DNA of 64,000 bases. Origin: Ischnura elegans. Its lineage: Eukaryota > Arthropoda > Insecta > Odonata > Coenagrionidae. The position numbers were made by a program, and so were the translations under genes. This document shows, piece after piece, positions 61,450-64,000 of this stretch. Every line of letters begins with the position of its first letter. Within the stretch, counting starts at the first letter, position 1. A model generated the notes under the pieces. The model made no database searches. It saw nothing but the letters and a program-made list of their open reading frames with translations, and was not told the DNA's origin. The stretch lies in contig NC_060259.1 in assembly GCF_921293095.1 (NCBI RefSeq), forward strand, positions 50,387,812 to 50,451,811. Direction: 5' to 3'.

Positions 61450-61778
61450 AAAGCTCAATGTGAATCTGCTGAATGTGATTCAGGCGATTGGAAGTTATGT
61501 ATAAACTTTTCTCGGGATTCAGCGTGGGTAAGATTTTGTAAGAGCGCCGACGTTTCGGGATCCGACTCGTTTCCCATTCTCTCGGCTATAAACCCAAGTA
61601 TAAGCAAAGTAACCGTGAGAATGGGTAATGAGTCGGAACCCGAAACGTTGGTGCTCTTACAAAATCTTACCCGCGCGGAATCCCGAGATGAGTTTATACA
61701 TTCTGTTCGCCAGAAAAGCGTAAAATCTTACAATACCATTTGAAGTTGTTTATAAGTATTTTTAAAGCTCAGTGTGAA
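61450..61778. mobile_element. Foldback element with near-perfect 15-bp flanking repeats
   Basis: AAAGCTCAATGTGAA (61450-61464) and AAAGCTCAGTGTGAA (61764-61778) differ at one base and look like a target-site duplication around a 299-bp insert. The core is a long palindrome (about 61480-61715): TCTCGGGATTC, GTAAGATTTTGTAAGAG, GACGTTTCGGG and CCCATTCTC are all mirrored on the right. The GAAACGUC end of the - strand arm fits a hammerhead GAAA plus tiny ACGU stem III, but the rest of the core is poor. The 98-codon open frame across it is an artefact of the palindrome. Confidence 0.7.
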
Positions 61779-64000
61779 AGCACTGCTACCACAACTCTAC
61801 CAAACTTCTTCCTTCCATTTTCATTGAATATTCGGTTCCCATAAAGGACACTTGTAAGAGAGTAAAATTACCTCTAGAGTCAATCAAATAAGACGATCAT
61901 AAATGGTAGATCTCTTGTGACTTGATAGTTGGTCGTTTATTCTTGAGAGGAAATCAAGGATAAACCAATTACGGCTTATTTCTGCATTTTTGTTACAGTC
62001 GAGATAGAAAACCTAACAGGATATAAGACAAATTGCCGTCAAAAAATCCTAATTCGGATAGGATAAGCGTACAAAATAAGCCTCTGGTAGGTCAAAATAC
62101 GATAATGTTTCCAAAATTTGGAGTTAAGACGGGAACAATGAAATTAATTATTGTTTAATGCTTTAAAGCGATATTCCCAAGATCGAGTGATACAAGAGGT
62201 TAAGAAAAGAATCTTTATCGCCCCTTAAATACTCACAATATCGATGGACCCTGAGTTTAATAAAATTTATTGTGGGTTAAGATAAATCAGTCTGGGAAGC
62301 CTTAAAAGGGGTTGATATAAGGAGTTTTAGTCATCAGAATATGGGAGAGCTACCAAATCCTAGTAAAAAGAACTGGAAAACTTAGTGTTTTCATTGCAAT
62401 ATTTTACTGAAATCTAATTTCTTCAATTCCACCTTGAATTTTTCTTAAAAACTATGGAAATGTAAGCGATGAGCACGGTGAGAGGATTCACCATGATCTC
62501 TCTGAAAGGAAACGTAGATGTCACGGTCGTTGCGTTGAGTCAATGCTCATAGGCTCCTGCAGTACTGTCACAACAAATGCTCTGGATCTGAAGTACAAGA
62601 AGCAATTCTAAAGGAAACGTGAGCAAAATGAGGATAAAATAAACCGCTGCTTTCTAAAAATTACACTGTCTAATTAAACATCTATGTTAGACTAATTACT
62701 ACCGAGGATGTTTGTTCTCCTTAAATACACGTTCAAGTGAAAAGGTATCCGCATCTATCTCCGTGGAATTTTCCTGTATCTTGAACATGAGAGCAAGTAA
62801 AATAATTTCTTCTACAAATTAGTTATTATTGACCAGAAATTAGTAACAATCGGCCCTTATAAACCAAGACACTGATCAAAAATTTATTTTTTGCGATAGT
62901 TTTATTGGATTTGGTGCCCTCGAGCGACCGCTTAAAAGATCGAGCTGATTTATTAAGCATATTTATTCTACTCCTTGTAACACATATAGAGCTGAAATAT
63001 AAATTAAATTTCAGTAAAATTGCTCAAATATTGATGCGCGAAAGAAGATAAAACTCCACTCGACAATTTTGAATGTACATAGCTTCGTTCTTTGAAAAGA
63101 TTTGATAATGATCCTCTTTTTTTAAATAAAATACGCAGGTACGATGCATATTTCTATGACACTAAAAATCTGCTCGATTTCGGTTTCTGAGTTGAGAAAG
63201 AATTCCTATTGATATTAAATAATCTCACACGCCATCACTTCATTTAAAATATGCAAGCATCTACTTTATTTACATTCTGTTTTAACTCATGTGAATGGTT
63301 CTTGAGATATTACTCCTCAAACTTGGGTGACAGAATTTTGCAACGAGCGTTAGCTACCATGCTCTCCATATTGCGCTGAAATTAATTTCATGGTGGCCGG
63401 GACGAAAGAAAATTGCGCTACGCCAGCAGATACTCAGCAGAGATGACGTCATTCATCCTGGCACCCCTATCCAGAAATGTATTTTGCGATGGACAAACGG
63501 ATATATTTAGAGACCCTGAGATGCACGGCGTGACTTTGTGAAACTCAATTAAGATACAACGCATAAAAATCAGTATGAAAGGCTACTGACCCATATTTAA
63601 AACTATATATTCACTTAAATAGAAAATTGAAGCTTTTACATGGTTGAAGGGCTCCATATTAGGAGAAAAGTTTAGCAAAAAAACATTAATTTTTTCTGTA
63701 CTTGATAAGGGCGTAACAGCTAAAACAGTCGGCATATTTTAAATAAATTGTGGAAATAACTAAGTGTCTTTCAGCTACTATGTGTTCACTTTTAAGGACC
63801 AGGTTTGCTCATTTTTTAATCACGAAAATGATTGTACATGTTGGGACAAGGGCGGTAGATATTTTTTTGAAAATCTGTGAATTACACTGAAATACATTCA
63901 TTACGTCCCGAAGTTCAATTATTTTCGAAAACCATTTGAAAAAGTGTCCGAAACGAATAGGAACCAACTTTGCAGCTGGAGCACCCCTTACGGGACTGAT
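61779..64000. other. Presumed intron sequence to the window edge; no gene seen
   Basis: AT-rich throughout, with no open frame of note and no sign of the missing receptor exons. Confidence 0.45.

Noticed and set aside
61447..61743. 98-codon open frame across the foldback at 61.5 kb
   Set aside because: It runs straight through a long palindrome, so it is a by-product of the repeat.
13236..63390. GAAATTAATTTCC occurring near 13237 and 47186 and a similar string near 63381
   Set aside because: Short, AT-rich and partly self-complementary; flanks do not align, so chance is enough.
1..64000. CRISPR arrays, operons, ribosome-binding sites and other prokaryotic features
   Set aside because: No regularly spaced short repeats or gene clusters; splice signals and SINEs show the DNA is from a eukaryotic nucleus.

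Overview
This window is AT-rich, sparsely coding eukaryotic DNA, almost certainly from an insect with a large, repeat-laden genome. The case rests on one insect-type CCHamide receptor exon with spliceosomal boundaries, tRNA-derived SINEs with target-site duplications, decayed non-LTR and DNA-transposon pieces, and a degenerate copy of an ORF family common in arthropod genomes. I cannot name the order or species from sequence alone.

The only confident gene is a coding exon on the + strand near the right end (56084-56767, start codon at 56153). It encodes the N-terminus and transmembrane helices 1-4 of a rhodopsin-family receptor that resembles the CCHamide-2 receptor. A good acceptor precedes it and a donor ends it in phase 0. 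No exon for helices 5-7 is visible in the remaining 7.2 kb, so the gene continues to the right of the window. Upstream first exons are not proven. GC-rich stretches at 2420-2890 (with a strong splice-donor consensus) and 48480-48895 (with a TATA-like motif) are the best non-coding candidates for promoter or 5' UTR sequence.

From left to right: a broken ORF copy (1-1341); a LINE 3' end on the - strand (2040-2272); a GC-rich island; an old degenerate tandem array (2884-4640); a long featureless stretch; duplicated and nested repeats at 12.4-15 kb, including a piggyBac-type end and a small TA-flanked MITE; scattered SINE and transposon fragments (16.9, 20.8, 26.7, 45.4, 49.0-49.4, 53.9-54.2 kb); and mostly anonymous AT-rich DNA between them.

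The most interesting structure is a set of foldback elements (18.1, 38.1, 51.6, 56.9 and 61.5 kb). Several carry a hammerhead-ribozyme-like motif next to a very short palindromic stem III. The copy at 51698-51750 (- strand) has an apparently complete hammerhead core with pairable stems I and II, and its host element is flanked by a perfect 15-bp direct repeat. This fits hammerhead-bearing Penelope-like or retrozyme-like elements. All structures were folded by eye, so family membership and activity are inference.
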